A stretch of DNA of 58,920 nucleotides, from the NCBI GenBank assembly GCA_019136655.1, contig JAGVTU010000020.1:1-58920 (forward strand), in the 5' to 3' direction. The translations under genes were made by a program, and so were the position numbers. Source of the DNA: Bacteroidota bacterium. Its GTDB lineage: Bacteria; Bacteroidota; Bacteroidia; AKYH767-A; OLB10. Below are positions 17,569-26,330 of this stretch, one piece after another (the first letter of the stretch is position 1; each line of letters opens with the position of its first letter). The notes beneath the pieces were generated by a model. The model saw nothing but the letters and a program-made list of their open reading frames with translations, ran no database searches and had not been told where the DNA came from.

Positions 17569-18324
17569 ATGGCACTACAGGAAGAAATGGAAAAGCAAGG
17601 CTTATGGCTTTTCAAATTCAGAAGTATTTTACCTCTGGTTTTATTAGCCGGAGGATTATTTTTTTATGTCTGGAGAGAAAAATATAACCTTCGTCCATTT
17701 CACGAAAATTCGCAGGCTGAAGAAATCTATCTTTACATCTGTATGGCAGTTTCTTTTATCGGACTCATTCTCCGAATTTACATTGTAGGCCATACACCCG
17801 TAAACACTTCCGGAAGAAATACTTCTGAAGGTCAGGTTGCCGACAGCATTAATCAGACAGGCATGTACTCCATGGTTCGTCACCCGCTTTATGTGGGTAA
17901 TTTTATTATGTGGTTGGGTATTGCATTGCTCACAGCAAGTATCTGGTTTGTTCTAACTTTTATTCTTATTTACTGGTTGTACTATGAGCGAATCATGTTT
18001 GCAGAAGAGCAGTTTATGAGAAAAAAATTTGGCGAAGCTTATACCAACTGGGCATCCAAAACACCTGCTTTTATTCCTGACATTACGTTGTATAAAAAAC
18101 CTGCATTGCCTTTCAGCTGGAAAAAAGTTCTTAAAAAGGAGAAGAACGGTTTTGCTGCAGTGTTCATCGTATTTTATTTGTTTTATGCAGCAGGCGAATG
18201 GGTTGAAGGAGACAGCATCAACAATAAATTTCTGTTGTATGGAACTATTTTCAGTATTCTGTTTTATTTAGTCATAAAGACCATTAGAAAACAGACAACC
18301 TTACTCAACGAGGTTGGACGTTAA
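17569..18324 (+). CDS. Membrane methyltransferase of the PEMT/ICMT fold
   Basis: 251 residues with five or six hydrophobic segments. The family mark MVRHPLYVGNFIMWLGIAL (about residues 103-121) is the AdoMet-binding region of phospholipid N-methyltransferase and isoprenylcysteine carboxyl methyltransferase relatives, and YYERIMFAEEQFMRKKFGEAY the second conserved block. Unlike short members, it has a C-terminal extension with two more membrane helices (FIVFYLFYAAGEWV and LYGTIFSILFYLVIKTI). The substrate is unknown; in bacteria such proteins modify lipids or small lipophilic molecules. Monocistronic, just after the terminator at 17506. Confidence 0.82.
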   Translation: MALQEEMEKQGLWLFKFRSILPLVLLAGGLFFYVWREKYNLRPFHENSQAEEIYLYICMAVSFIGLILRIYIVGHTPVNTSGRNTSEGQVADSINQTGMYSMVRHPLYVGNFIMWLGIALLTASIWFVLTFILIYWLYYERIMFAEEQFMRKKFGEAYTNWASKTPAFIPDITLYKKPALPFSWKKVLKKEKNGFAAVFIVFYLFYAAGEWVEGDSINNKFLLYGTIFSILFYLVIKTIRKQTTLLNEVGR

Positions 18325-18360
18325 GCATATAAATTTCTGCTGCTTATTTTTCAAACACTT

Positions 18361-19164
18361 CTATTTGGGATGATAATATTTCATTGCAGTTGGCATAAAC
18401 TTATTGATATTGTTTATGCGTGTTTCATTGCTGGGGTGTGTACTTAATAATTCCGGTACTTTTCCTCCACCGGCAGCAGCCATTCTTTTCCAAAATTCAG
18501 GAGCTGTGCGTGGGTCGTAACCTGCCATTGCCATAAATATCAAACCCAGTTTATCAGCTTCAGTTTCCTGCAAACGTGAGTAAGGCAACAGCACACCCAC
18601 ATTGGCGGCCACACCATATGCCGCATTGAATAATGCACGTGTTTCAGCAGGTTTATTTGCCATTGCCACATCTAAAGCCAGACCCCCTGTCAAAGCCAGC
18701 AATTGTTGACTCATTCTTTCATTTCCATGGCGAGCGATGGCATGTGCAATCTCATGGCCCATCACCATAGCCAATCCTTTCTCATCTTTTGTAACAGGAA
18801 GAAGCCCTGAATAAACCACCACCTTACCTCCGGGCATACACCATGCATTTACTTCTTTGCTGTTCACAAGATTAAACTCCCATTTATAATCTTTAATCCT
18901 GTCACCCATATTATTTTCATTCATGTAGCGGATAACAGCATTCTTAATTATTTCACCTGTATTTTTTACCAGTTGCGTTTGGGGGCTTGATGGCGCAACA
19001 GGCGGATTCTCCTTTAGAAAATCGTTATAAGACGTGAGTGCCATTGCTACCATTTGTGATTCGGGCAATAGGTTAATTTGTTTTCTTTCTGTCAGCGGCA
19101 CCTTGCTGCATGATATAAGAAGTACAATAAGTACTAATGCTCTAAATTTTACCGGATGTTTCAT
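18361..19164 (-). CDS. M48-family metallopeptidase, lipoprotein
   Basis: Zinc metalloprotease of 267 residues of the LoiP/BepA-like branch. It has a lipoprotein signal with lipid cysteine at 19 (LIVLLISCS). The zinc site is HEIAH at 137-141, with the third ligand E202 in LQETEADKLG. The C-terminal STHPSNETRI is another family mark. Homologues take part in quality control of outer-membrane proteins in the periplasm, which is the likely role here. A TACGTTTG -7 box lies at 19192-19199 on the same strand. Next to clpS, another proteolysis gene, but 74 bases apart, so not clearly one operon. Confidence 0.92.
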   Translation of the reverse strand: MKHPVKFRALVLIVLLISCSKVPLTERKQINLLPESQMVAMALTSYNDFLKENPPVAPSSPQTQLVKNTGEIIKNAVIRYMNENNMGDRIKDYKWEFNLVNSKEVNAWCMPGGKVVVYSGLLPVTKDEKGLAMVMGHEIAHAIARHGNERMSQQLLALTGGLALDVAMANKPAETRALFNAAYGVAANVGVLLPYSRLQETEADKLGLIFMAMAGYDPRTAPEFWKRMAAAGGGKVPELLSTHPSNETRINNINKFMPTAMKYYHPK

Positions 19165-19238
19165 AATGGAAGACTTACATCAATAATAACACAAACGTAA
19201 ATCAAAAAGTACGTCTGCAGTTAAAGTGTGAATGAAAA

Positions 19239-19511
19239 TTATTCTACTTCAGCAGTCAGTCCTCTTTGCACAAGTGCTTTACACATCCGTCTGAGGTCTT
19301 TGACTGTTCCGTCTTTTACAGAACACCTTCCGTTATTATGAACAATTACCGAACACTGTTCTGCCTGTTCTCGTTCGTGATGACAAATTTCAATCAATGA
19401 TTCAATAACGAAATCGAAGGTATTCACATCGTCATTATACAAAACCAAATGATGATCCTTCCCTACTTTGGTGGATTTCTCAAGTTCCTGTTCAGCTTGT
19501 TTTGCAGCCAT
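19239..19511 (-). CDS. clpS: ATP-dependent Clp protease adaptor ClpS
   Basis: Small adaptor (90 residues) that binds N-degron proteins and delivers them to ClpA/ClpC with ClpP. The conserved region is HLVLYNDDVNTFDFVIESL, followed by the helix with H and E residues (CHHEREQAEQ) and the end segment KALVQRGLTAEV. The NDD..TFD part is the substrate pocket. The length is typical. No clp protease gene is nearby; adaptors are often encoded alone. Confidence 0.93.
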   Translation of the reverse strand: MAAKQAEQELEKSTKVGKDHHLVLYNDDVNTFDFVIESLIEICHHEREQAEQCSVIVHNNGRCSVKDGTVKDLRRMCKALVQRGLTAEVE

Positions 19512-19615
19512 GAAGATTTATTAATTATTGAACTCTGCAATAATAAAAATCTATTCAATAAAAAAAATGCTGTTGTGAATAATTTTTCAGATGACAAACG
19601 TCACTTTTGAAAATA

Positions 19616-20371
19616 TCAATTGGAAGCGATGCTCCTGTACTTTCCGATAACAGAACCATTTTCACGTCTGATACTTACCGGAATTCTCTCATTTACATCT
19701 ACATAAGATGCATTTTGGAGCTTGTCTGAAAGTGAAGTATTCTGTGTTGTTGGAGTTGGCTCTGCCTCAGACTTAGCGTTTTGGCGATTATGAATTTCAA
19801 ATGTAAGTTTCACAGGAATCTCAGTAATTGCTACATACAACTCAGGCAATTTCCTTTGTGATGCTGTTGTAACATGTACATCTTCGCTCACTTTGCTTAT
19901 ATCCTGCTTTATAATTTCAGTTTCAGGAACATTTCTCTGGTCATTTAGAGAAACTACACGCACAGCAAGTGATGAACCTTCATAAGATGCTGTTTTATTC
20001 TCAGTTTTCTGCAAATCATCAAGTGACAAATTTGTTAAGTCGTAATTACCGGTTACCGAAAGTGTGTTTTCAACTATGTCATTTTGCTTTTGTTCATCAC
20101 GTTTTTCCTGAGCTAATTCCAATTCTGACTGCTGCGCCTGTGTGAGTTGAACCATATCTTTATCCTGAGGAGGATGAGGTATCAATTTCAAAGCAGCTAC
20201 CGGCAACTTTGGTGCAGGTAATATCTGTAGTTCTGTAGTGTGAAGAGGAATTAACAGATGAGCCAAATCCGTTTTACTTTCAATTAAACGAATATCAGCC
20301 GATTGTTGTGCTTTCGAAATCAAAACAGATAAAGAAAGACAAACACTGATGGTAATGACAACTCTTTTCAT
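19616..20371 (-). CDS. Exported protein of unknown function
   Basis: 251 residues with a signal peptide (MKRVVITISVCLSLSVLISKAQ). The mature part is polar, rich in Q, E, K and T, with a proline-containing segment near residue 60 (PAPKLPVAALKLIPHPP) and a coil-like stretch around residues 75-100 (QQSELELAQEKRDEQKQND). No domain recognised; probably extracytoplasmic and partly disordered. Divergent from the S46 peptidase (129 bases between starts). The coding pattern is good, so I think it is real, but no function can be proposed. Confidence 0.65.
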   Translation of the reverse strand: MKRVVITISVCLSLSVLISKAQQSADIRLIESKTDLAHLLIPLHTTELQILPAPKLPVAALKLIPHPPQDKDMVQLTQAQQSELELAQEKRDEQKQNDIVENTLSVTGNYDLTNLSLDDLQKTENKTASYEGSSLAVRVVSLNDQRNVPETEIIKQDISKVSEDVHVTTASQRKLPELYVAITEIPVKLTFEIHNRQNAKSEAEPTPTTQNTSLSDKLQNASYVDVNERIPVSIRRENGSVIGKYRSIASN

Positions 20372-20500
20372 TGTAAATATGCTTAGCCGTTATACTGCAA
20401 GCTGCATCTAAAAGTTACCTTTTTCCTCTTTATTTTATCCATTATCCTCTGTTCTTTATTTTTTTAGATTTGCTTTCAACTTTAAAATACTTCATATATC

Positions 20501-22657
20501 ATGCTAAAAAAATTCATTTTCATTGTACTGCTTTTTTTACAATCATTTAACCTTAAGGCCGATGAAGGCATGTGGCTTCCAATGCTATTACAAACCATCA
20601 ACGCTGATGCACTTTACTCAAAAGGATTAAAAATACCGATAGATTCAATTTATTCAGTGAACAAAACATCTCTAAAAGATGCTATCGTTCATTTTGGAGG
20701 TGGATGCACCGGAGAAATTATCAGCAACAAAGGTCTTTTACTTACCAACCATCATTGTGGTTATAGCCAAATTCAGAGTCACAGCACAGTAGAGCACGAC
20801 TATCTTACCAATGGCTTTTGGGCAAAGAATATGTCTGAAGAATTACCCTGCCCGGGGCTTACAGCAACCTTCATCATTCGTATTGATGATGTAACAGATG
20901 CCATAATAAATCAGGTAAACGGACTGAAAGAAGATGAAAGAAATAAAAAAGTTAAAGAAATATCAGAACAACTTATAAAGAAAGCTATTGAGGGCACTCA
21001 TTACTCAGCTGATATAAAACCATTTTATTATGGCAATAAATATTTCATGATTGTTACCGAAATATTTAAAGATGTGCGCATGGTTGGTGCTCCCCCCTCT
21101 GCTATCGGAAAATTTGGTGCTGATGCCGACAACTGGATGTGGCCACGTCATACCGGAGATTTTGCTATTTTCAGAATTTATGCTGACAAAAACAATCAAC
21201 CGGCAGAATATTCCAAAGATAATGTGCCTTTCATTCCCAGACACTCCTTTCCTATCTCCATAAAAGGAGTAAAAGAAAATGATTTTACAATGGTGTATGG
21301 ATTTCCAGGACGTACTCAGGAATATATCTCTAAAGAAGCTGTGCGAACAATTATTGAAAACACTGATCCAAATAGAATTAAATTACGTGATATCAGGCTT
21401 AAAATTATGGGAGAAGCCATGCGCAATAATGATACAATCCGACTGCAATATGCTTCTAAGTATGCAAATGTGGAAAATGCTTATAAGAAATGGCAGGGAG
21501 AAGTGCTTGGTTTAAAACGATTGAATGCAATTGAAAAGAAGGCCGACTTCGAAACTAAATTCATCAGTTGGACAAAGAATGTGAAAGACGGACAAGATTA
21601 TGCAAATGCTGTAATACAACTCAACGAACTATATCAAAAAATAAGACCTTACAGTGCTGCACTGGATTATTATGCTGAAGGTATAAAAGGAATTGACCTG
21701 CTGAATTTCGCTGGAAACTTTACAAAACTTGAAAAGCTTTGTGAGAAAGAACCCGTAGATGAAAAGGCATTGAGTGATGCTGTGGACCAACTGAAAAAAT
21801 CAGCTAATGGTTTTTTCAAGAATTACAATGCCGGTATTGACAAGGCAATATTTGAACAGTTAATACAAGAATACCGAAATGGAACGCCAAATGATTTAGT
21901 TGCTGATCTTTCAATGATTGACAAAAAATTCAAAGGCGATTATCATAAATATACAGAATACATTTTCGGCAAGTCACATTTTTCTGATCTTGCAAAAACA
22001 GAAAAATTTCTCAGCAATTTTTCAGCTAAGAAATTAAAATCACTCACAAATGATCCGGCATACCACCTGATGAATGTTTGTGCAGTAGCCTATGCTGATA
22101 AGGTAAGCATACCATACAAAAATCTGATGAACGAGATTGAGCTTTTGCAACGCACCTATATGAAAGGACAGATGGAAATGGCAAATGATGAAAAGCAAAA
22201 AATATATCCTGATGCCAATATGACCTTACGTCTAGCCTATGGAAAAGTGGAAGGGTATGAACCACGTGACGGAATAGTGTATAAATACTATACAACCCTT
22301 ACCGGTGTGATGGAAAAATATGATTCAACAAATTATGATTTCAACGCACCTGCAAAATTACTCGACCTGTACAGAAAAAAAGATTTTGGTGAATATGGCA
22401 GCAACGGAAATATCACTCCATGCTTTCTTGCTTCCAATCATACAACAGGAGGCAACTCAGGCAGTCCTGTGCTGAATGCTTATGGCCAGCTTATAGGCAC
22501 CAACTTCGATCGGGTGTGGGAAGGAACAATGAGTGATATCATGTTCGACCCTGAACGTTGCAGAAATATAACACTCGACATTCGCTATACTCTATTTATC
22601 ATTGACAAGTTTGCAGGTGCAAGATGGCTTGTTGATGAAATGAATATTGTGAAATAA
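20501..22657 (+). CDS. S46-family dipeptidyl peptidase (DPP7/DPP11-like)
   Basis: Periplasmic serine exopeptidase of 718 residues that removes dipeptides from the N-terminus of oligopeptides. Signal peptide to about residue 20, then the mature start DEGMWLP typical of S46. The catalytic residues are visible: H85 in LLTNHHCGY, D220 in RHTGDFAIFR and S655 in GGNSGSPV. The specificity position just after the serine loop reads NFDR, with arginine where DPP7 has glycine; this suggests the DPP11 type, which prefers Asp/Glu at P1 (inference). Feeds amino-acid uptake in proteolytic Bacteroidota. A TAGATTTG -7 box lies at 20465-20472. Confidence 0.94.
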   Translation: MLKKFIFIVLLFLQSFNLKADEGMWLPMLLQTINADALYSKGLKIPIDSIYSVNKTSLKDAIVHFGGGCTGEIISNKGLLLTNHHCGYSQIQSHSTVEHDYLTNGFWAKNMSEELPCPGLTATFIIRIDDVTDAIINQVNGLKEDERNKKVKEISEQLIKKAIEGTHYSADIKPFYYGNKYFMIVTEIFKDVRMVGAPPSAIGKFGADADNWMWPRHTGDFAIFRIYADKNNQPAEYSKDNVPFIPRHSFPISIKGVKENDFTMVYGFPGRTQEYISKEAVRTIIENTDPNRIKLRDIRLKIMGEAMRNNDTIRLQYASKYANVENAYKKWQGEVLGLKRLNAIEKKADFETKFISWTKNVKDGQDYANAVIQLNELYQKIRPYSAALDYYAEGIKGIDLLNFAGNFTKLEKLCEKEPVDEKALSDAVDQLKKSANGFFKNYNAGIDKAIFEQLIQEYRNGTPNDLVADLSMIDKKFKGDYHKYTEYIFGKSHFSDLAKTEKFLSNFSAKKLKSLTNDPAYHLMNVCAVAYADKVSIPYKNLMNEIELLQRTYMKGQMEMANDEKQKIYPDANMTLRLAYGKVEGYEPRDGIVYKYYTTLTGVMEKYDSTNYDFNAPAKLLDLYRKKDFGEYGSNGNITPCFLASNHTTGGNSGSPVLNAYGQLIGTNFDRVWEGTMSDIMFDPERCRNITLDIRYTLFIIDKFAGARWLVDEMNIVK

Positions 22658-22668
22658 GTTGAGTTTAA

Positions 22669-24429
22669 TCAGTTTATTGCAAGCCGCAGTGTTTTACTAT
22701 AATTACCTTGAGTAATTCTTACAAGGTATAAACCTTTACTGTATCCACTCAGAGAAACAGGAAAACGAGTTATACCTCTTTGCGAATTAAACTCCTGTTG
22801 TGAAATCAGTTTACCACTGATTTCCATTATCTGTATCTGAGTAACAGAATTTACTGCAGAAGTAAGAGTTAATAATACTTCCCCTGCAGCCGGATTGGGA
22901 CTTAACAAAGCCGTAAAATTTTGATTGACCAATTCTGTTGCTGAAACAGGAGTAAATAATATGGTGTCTGAAACTGTACTGCATCCGCTTGTACTGTCAG
23001 TAGCAATAACAAAATAAGTTCCTTGCTGAGTAGCATTCAACGTCTGCCCTGTTTCTCCGGTGAGAATACTGTTCTGAAAATACCATTGCAACATGTAACC
23101 GGTGAGCACACAGTTAAGTGTATTGCCTGCAACATAAAATGTAGGTTTAGGTGGATTTGGATTTACAATTACTGAAGAAATTACCGATTGTGCAGTACAT
23201 CCTGTTGAGTTGGTAACGATGACACTGTAATCACCAGAAGTATGAACTGACAAACTGCTTCCTGTTTCTCCTATCAGCATATTTCCATCAACATACCATT
23301 GTATATCATTGGTATCATTGCAGGTTAACACAACAGAATCGCCATCGCAAAACGTCAGCGGACCACCGGAAGTTATTACCGGAACAGAAGGGTTTGCAAA
23401 CACATGAACAGTATCAGTGTGAGTATAAACAGGAACCGGAATTTCAAGAATGGTATAGTTCACCACCAGCGAACCCGATACACCGGGCAATGTTCCTGAA
23501 GCAGTACCACTGCTGCTCCATCCCTGAAAAGATATAGAACCTAAATCATCATCAGCACCAAACAATCCTCCGTCTTCGTCCCAAACATGCACAGTGTAAT
23601 TACCGTTCTGTAAAGGAATATTTGGTATTGCCCACGAATGCGGTGCATTGGTGTTTAACACAGCAGGGCGGCTGTCATATATCTGACTTCCCAATGAATC
23701 GTAAATAAAAAAATACATATCGGGCACATCAATCGGTGCACCGTAATTATCAGGAATACTTGCTACCGTCAAATCCGTAAGAAAATATTGCGGGTTGCCA
23801 CTTGCAGTCACTGTTTGTGTTACTACGTAATTGCCGGGCACGTTATAGGTTTGTGAGGGAGGATTTTCCAAATTACTCTGAATACCATTTCCAAAATCCC
23901 ATAAATACGCTGATTGACCCGGGTCGTTGTTGATAAAAGAAACTGTTAATGGTGCACATCCATTGCTGTTGGTCATTGAAAAACCCGGATTGCTTACAGT
24001 ATCAGGCACCACAATAAAAGGAATGGTATAAGGTATGGTCTGATCTCCTACAATCTGCAATGTGGCAATAACAGTAACTGTCACCGAATAAGTTCCTGCT
24101 ACAAGAGGAGTACCACTCAGGTTGACACAGCCATAAATTGAAACAGCAGGATCGTAATTACAATTGCTTGAGAAATTATTGCATTGCCACGTCATTCCTG
24201 CAGGCAGTCCTGTTACACTTGCCAGATGAAAGTTATTTATTGTAAGTCCAAGTGTATCTGTTATCATGACAAATGTGATATCCTGATTATAGAACTGATT
24301 AACTACAGCAGGCTGCAGGGTATCAGGGTAAATCCCCGGATCTGTTTGTGTAGAATCAATTGAACATTGTGCATATACTGCTATTGATGATATCAGCAGC
24401 AACATTAGTAGTGCGTAACGTTTAATCAT
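22669..24429 (-). CDS. T9SS-secreted PKD/Ig-like protein
   Basis: 586 residues: signal peptide (MIKRYALLMLLLISSIAVYAQ), an Ig-like putative binding domain to about 135, a PKD domain near 145-215 (SFINNDPGQSAYLWDFGNG), a C2-like segment at about 220-330 (DVPDMYFFIYDSLGSQIYDS, WAIPNIPLQNGNYTVHVWDED), two Ig-like modules (about 345-500, motif VVLTCNDTNDIQWYVDG) and a T9SS type A sorting domain at the end (ALLSPNPAAGEVLLT, then SKGLYLVRITQGNYSKTLRL). Surface-exposed; the acidic DEDGGLFGADDD stretch could bind calcium. Converges with the S46 gene (11 bases between stops). Confidence 0.87.
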   Translation of the reverse strand: MIKRYALLMLLLISSIAVYAQCSIDSTQTDPGIYPDTLQPAVVNQFYNQDITFVMITDTLGLTINNFHLASVTGLPAGMTWQCNNFSSNCNYDPAVSIYGCVNLSGTPLVAGTYSVTVTVIATLQIVGDQTIPYTIPFIVVPDTVSNPGFSMTNSNGCAPLTVSFINNDPGQSAYLWDFGNGIQSNLENPPSQTYNVPGNYVVTQTVTASGNPQYFLTDLTVASIPDNYGAPIDVPDMYFFIYDSLGSQIYDSRPAVLNTNAPHSWAIPNIPLQNGNYTVHVWDEDGGLFGADDDLGSISFQGWSSSGTASGTLPGVSGSLVVNYTILEIPVPVYTHTDTVHVFANPSVPVITSGGPLTFCDGDSVVLTCNDTNDIQWYVDGNMLIGETGSSLSVHTSGDYSVIVTNSTGCTAQSVISSVIVNPNPPKPTFYVAGNTLNCVLTGYMLQWYFQNSILTGETGQTLNATQQGTYFVIATDSTSGCSTVSDTILFTPVSATELVNQNFTALLSPNPAAGEVLLTLTSAVNSVTQIQIMEISGKLISQQEFNSQRGITRFPVSLSGYSKGLYLVRITQGNYSKTLRLAIN

Positions 24430-24450
24430 TTGTTTTCAATTTAGTTGGGT

Positions 24451-24480
24451 GAAAGGTAATTGTTGTATCAGCAATAACAA
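24451..24480 (-). promoter_or_regulatory. Near-consensus promoter of the PKD/T9SS gene
   Basis: Minus-strand TTG (24480-24478), 19-base spacer, then TACCTTTC (24458-24451), one base off TAnnTTTG; it lies about 22 bases before the ATG. Confidence 0.4.
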
Positions 24481-24510
24481 TGTTATAAAATTAATTTTAT
24501 CCACAAGTGG

Positions 24511-25116
24511 CTATTCATTGGTAACGGGTTTATAATTTTTTCCAACAATAAAAATTTCTTTAGAACTTTCGCGTGTGCTTTTGGGTCGAACAATATGTAC
24601 TTCCGAAAAAAACTTTTTAACCTCATCTCGGAAAGTCATGGCGTCTTCACCATCAAATATTTTACAAATAAAATGTCCTCCTGCTCTCAGAAAACGGTGA
24701 GCCGTTTGCAAAGCCATCATGCTCAAATCAAATGACCTTGCCTGATCAGTAAAACGGTTGCTGCTTGTGTTCGGTGCCATATCACTCATCACAATATCGA
24801 AATGGCTGTTGAAATTATACTTATCGAAAAGCTGTTTTAAATCGAATTCATTAATGTCTCCCTGAACGGTGAAAACATTTTTCAATTTCACTTCAACAGG
24901 TTTTAAATCTATTCCGAAAACTTTACCTGTTTCACCTGCTTTGGCAGATGCATATTGCATCCATGAACCGGGCGATGCTCCTAAATCGAGAACATTGTAT
25001 CCTTGCTTAAACAACCTGTATTTCTTATCAATCTCTTCAAGTTTATATATACTCCTTGCAGCAAAATTTTCTTTTCGTGCTTTTTGTGCATAATAATCGT
25101 TTGGCTTGTATCCCAC
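24511..25116 (-). CDS. rlmE: 23S rRNA (uridine-2552 2'-O)-methyltransferase
   Basis: RlmE/RrmJ/FtsJ methyltransferase, 201 residues, modifying U2552 in the A-loop of 23S rRNA, a late step of large-subunit assembly. Motif I is LDLGASPGSW. The K-D-K-E catalytic tetrad is supplied by the lysine in ARSIYKLEEID, the aspartate in VMSDMAPN, the lysine in HFICKIFDG and the glutamate in SSKEIFIV. Monocistronic as far as can be seen. The start GYKPNDYYAQKARKENFAAR fits the family N-terminus well. Confidence 0.94.
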   Translation of the reverse strand: MGYKPNDYYAQKARKENFAARSIYKLEEIDKKYRLFKQGYNVLDLGASPGSWMQYASAKAGETGKVFGIDLKPVEVKLKNVFTVQGDINEFDLKQLFDKYNFNSHFDIVMSDMAPNTSSNRFTDQARSFDLSMMALQTAHRFLRAGGHFICKIFDGEDAMTFRDEVKKFFSEVHIVRPKSTRESSKEIFIVGKNYKPVTNE

Positions 25117-25313
25117 TGATTTAAAAATTTAGGTGAAAGTAAAAAATTCATCTTAAACCTTAATATTCCACAACTTAATCAGGCTGCTTACTTCATGATG
25201 ATAAAAATGTCAAAACTTACAATGTAATTCATAAACCGAAAAAAAATATTTATTGCCATTAAACCTTAAGTGCGCTGGAGATGTCCTAATATAAAATTTT
25301 AAAAACAGATAAA

Positions 25314-26270
25314 ATGAAAATGAAATTCATCACCCTTATAGCAGTTACAGCTTTAACTGCCGGGCTAACATCCTGTCGTAAAGACAAAAGCGATAGTTCT
25401 CAAATGGAAGAACTGACACAACAACAAACCAATGCCGGAGATGATGAGCGAGTGATGGCAGCAACTGATGAAATCAGTGAAGATGCCAACAAAATTATAG
25501 CTCAACATCCTCGCTTACGAGGTTTCAACTATTGGGGAATATTTACCGGCCAGATTTCACCCTGCAACACAACAGTTGACACATCACTGATTGCTCAGGG
25601 ACAGGTAACGGTAACTTTCAACGGCCTTTCTTGCGATGGTAAACGTGATCGTTCAGGCTCTATGACTATTCAGCTTCCTTATGACGCCAACACCCAAACT
25701 GTAACACCCTGGAGCGATGCCGGAAGTCAGCTTACTGTTACATTCAACAGTCTTACCATTACTCAAGTAAGTACAGGCAAATCATTTACTTTAAATGGTG
25801 TGAGAAACATTACCAATGTTAACGGAGGCTTGGTGGATAATTCACCAACATTCACTACTCCTATCTTGCACCACATTACCGGAATGCTTCAAATCACTTT
25901 CGACAACAATACTACACGTACATGGAATGTTGACCGCAATCGTTTGATTGAAAGAACAAACAATGTAACTACTGTCACATCTACTGGCAATGCATCTGAA
26001 GGAGGATATTCCAATGTAGCTATTTGGGGTATTAATCGTCTGGGAAATATGTTTTATGTAACAATAGACACTGCTATTGTAAGAAGTTCAACATGTGATT
26101 ATGATGCCATGAGTGGTGTGAAAACACATCATGGTGTTGTAAGAGATCTTACAGTAACCTTTGGTGTAGATCAGCAAGGTAATCCTCAAACCAGCGGTTG
26201 CCCATACGGATATAAGTTAAACTGGATAGACGTTCATGGAAATCCAAGACAATGCATAGTGGCATATTAA
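25314..26270 (+). CDS. Putative lipoprotein, paralogue of 16541-17479
   Basis: 318 residues; lipoprotein signal with lipid cysteine at about 21 (TAGLTSCRKDK), then an acidic Q/E-rich segment, then an all-beta region. Shared with the 16541 protein: DRSGSMTIQL, TFNSLTITQVSTGKSFTLNG, NITNVNG, GYSNVAIWGINRL and GVDQQGNP..GCPYGYKLNW. The family is unknown to me. Single gene, with a strong terminator downstream (26295-26322); the gap from the divergent rlmE is 197 bases. Confidence 0.8.
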   Translation: MKMKFITLIAVTALTAGLTSCRKDKSDSSQMEELTQQQTNAGDDERVMAATDEISEDANKIIAQHPRLRGFNYWGIFTGQISPCNTTVDTSLIAQGQVTVTFNGLSCDGKRDRSGSMTIQLPYDANTQTVTPWSDAGSQLTVTFNSLTITQVSTGKSFTLNGVRNITNVNGGLVDNSPTFTTPILHHITGMLQITFDNNTTRTWNVDRNRLIERTNNVTTVTSTGNASEGGYSNVAIWGINRLGNMFYVTIDTAIVRSSTCDYDAMSGVKTHHGVVRDLTVTFGVDQQGNPQTSGCPYGYKLNWIDVHGNPRQCIVAY

Positions 26271-26294
26271 GAGTTTCCTCATAATAAGTTTACT

Positions 26295-26322
26295 GCCGTT
26301 TGATTTCTCTTCATCAAACGGC
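26295..26322 (+). terminator. Rho-independent terminator between convergent genes
   Basis: Perfect 10-base-pair stem (gccgtttgat/atcaaacggc) with an 8-base loop, followed by cgttttatt. It serves the lipoprotein gene and lies just before the 3' end of the B12 operon on the other strand. Confidence 0.85.
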
Positions 26323-26330
26323 CGTTTTAT

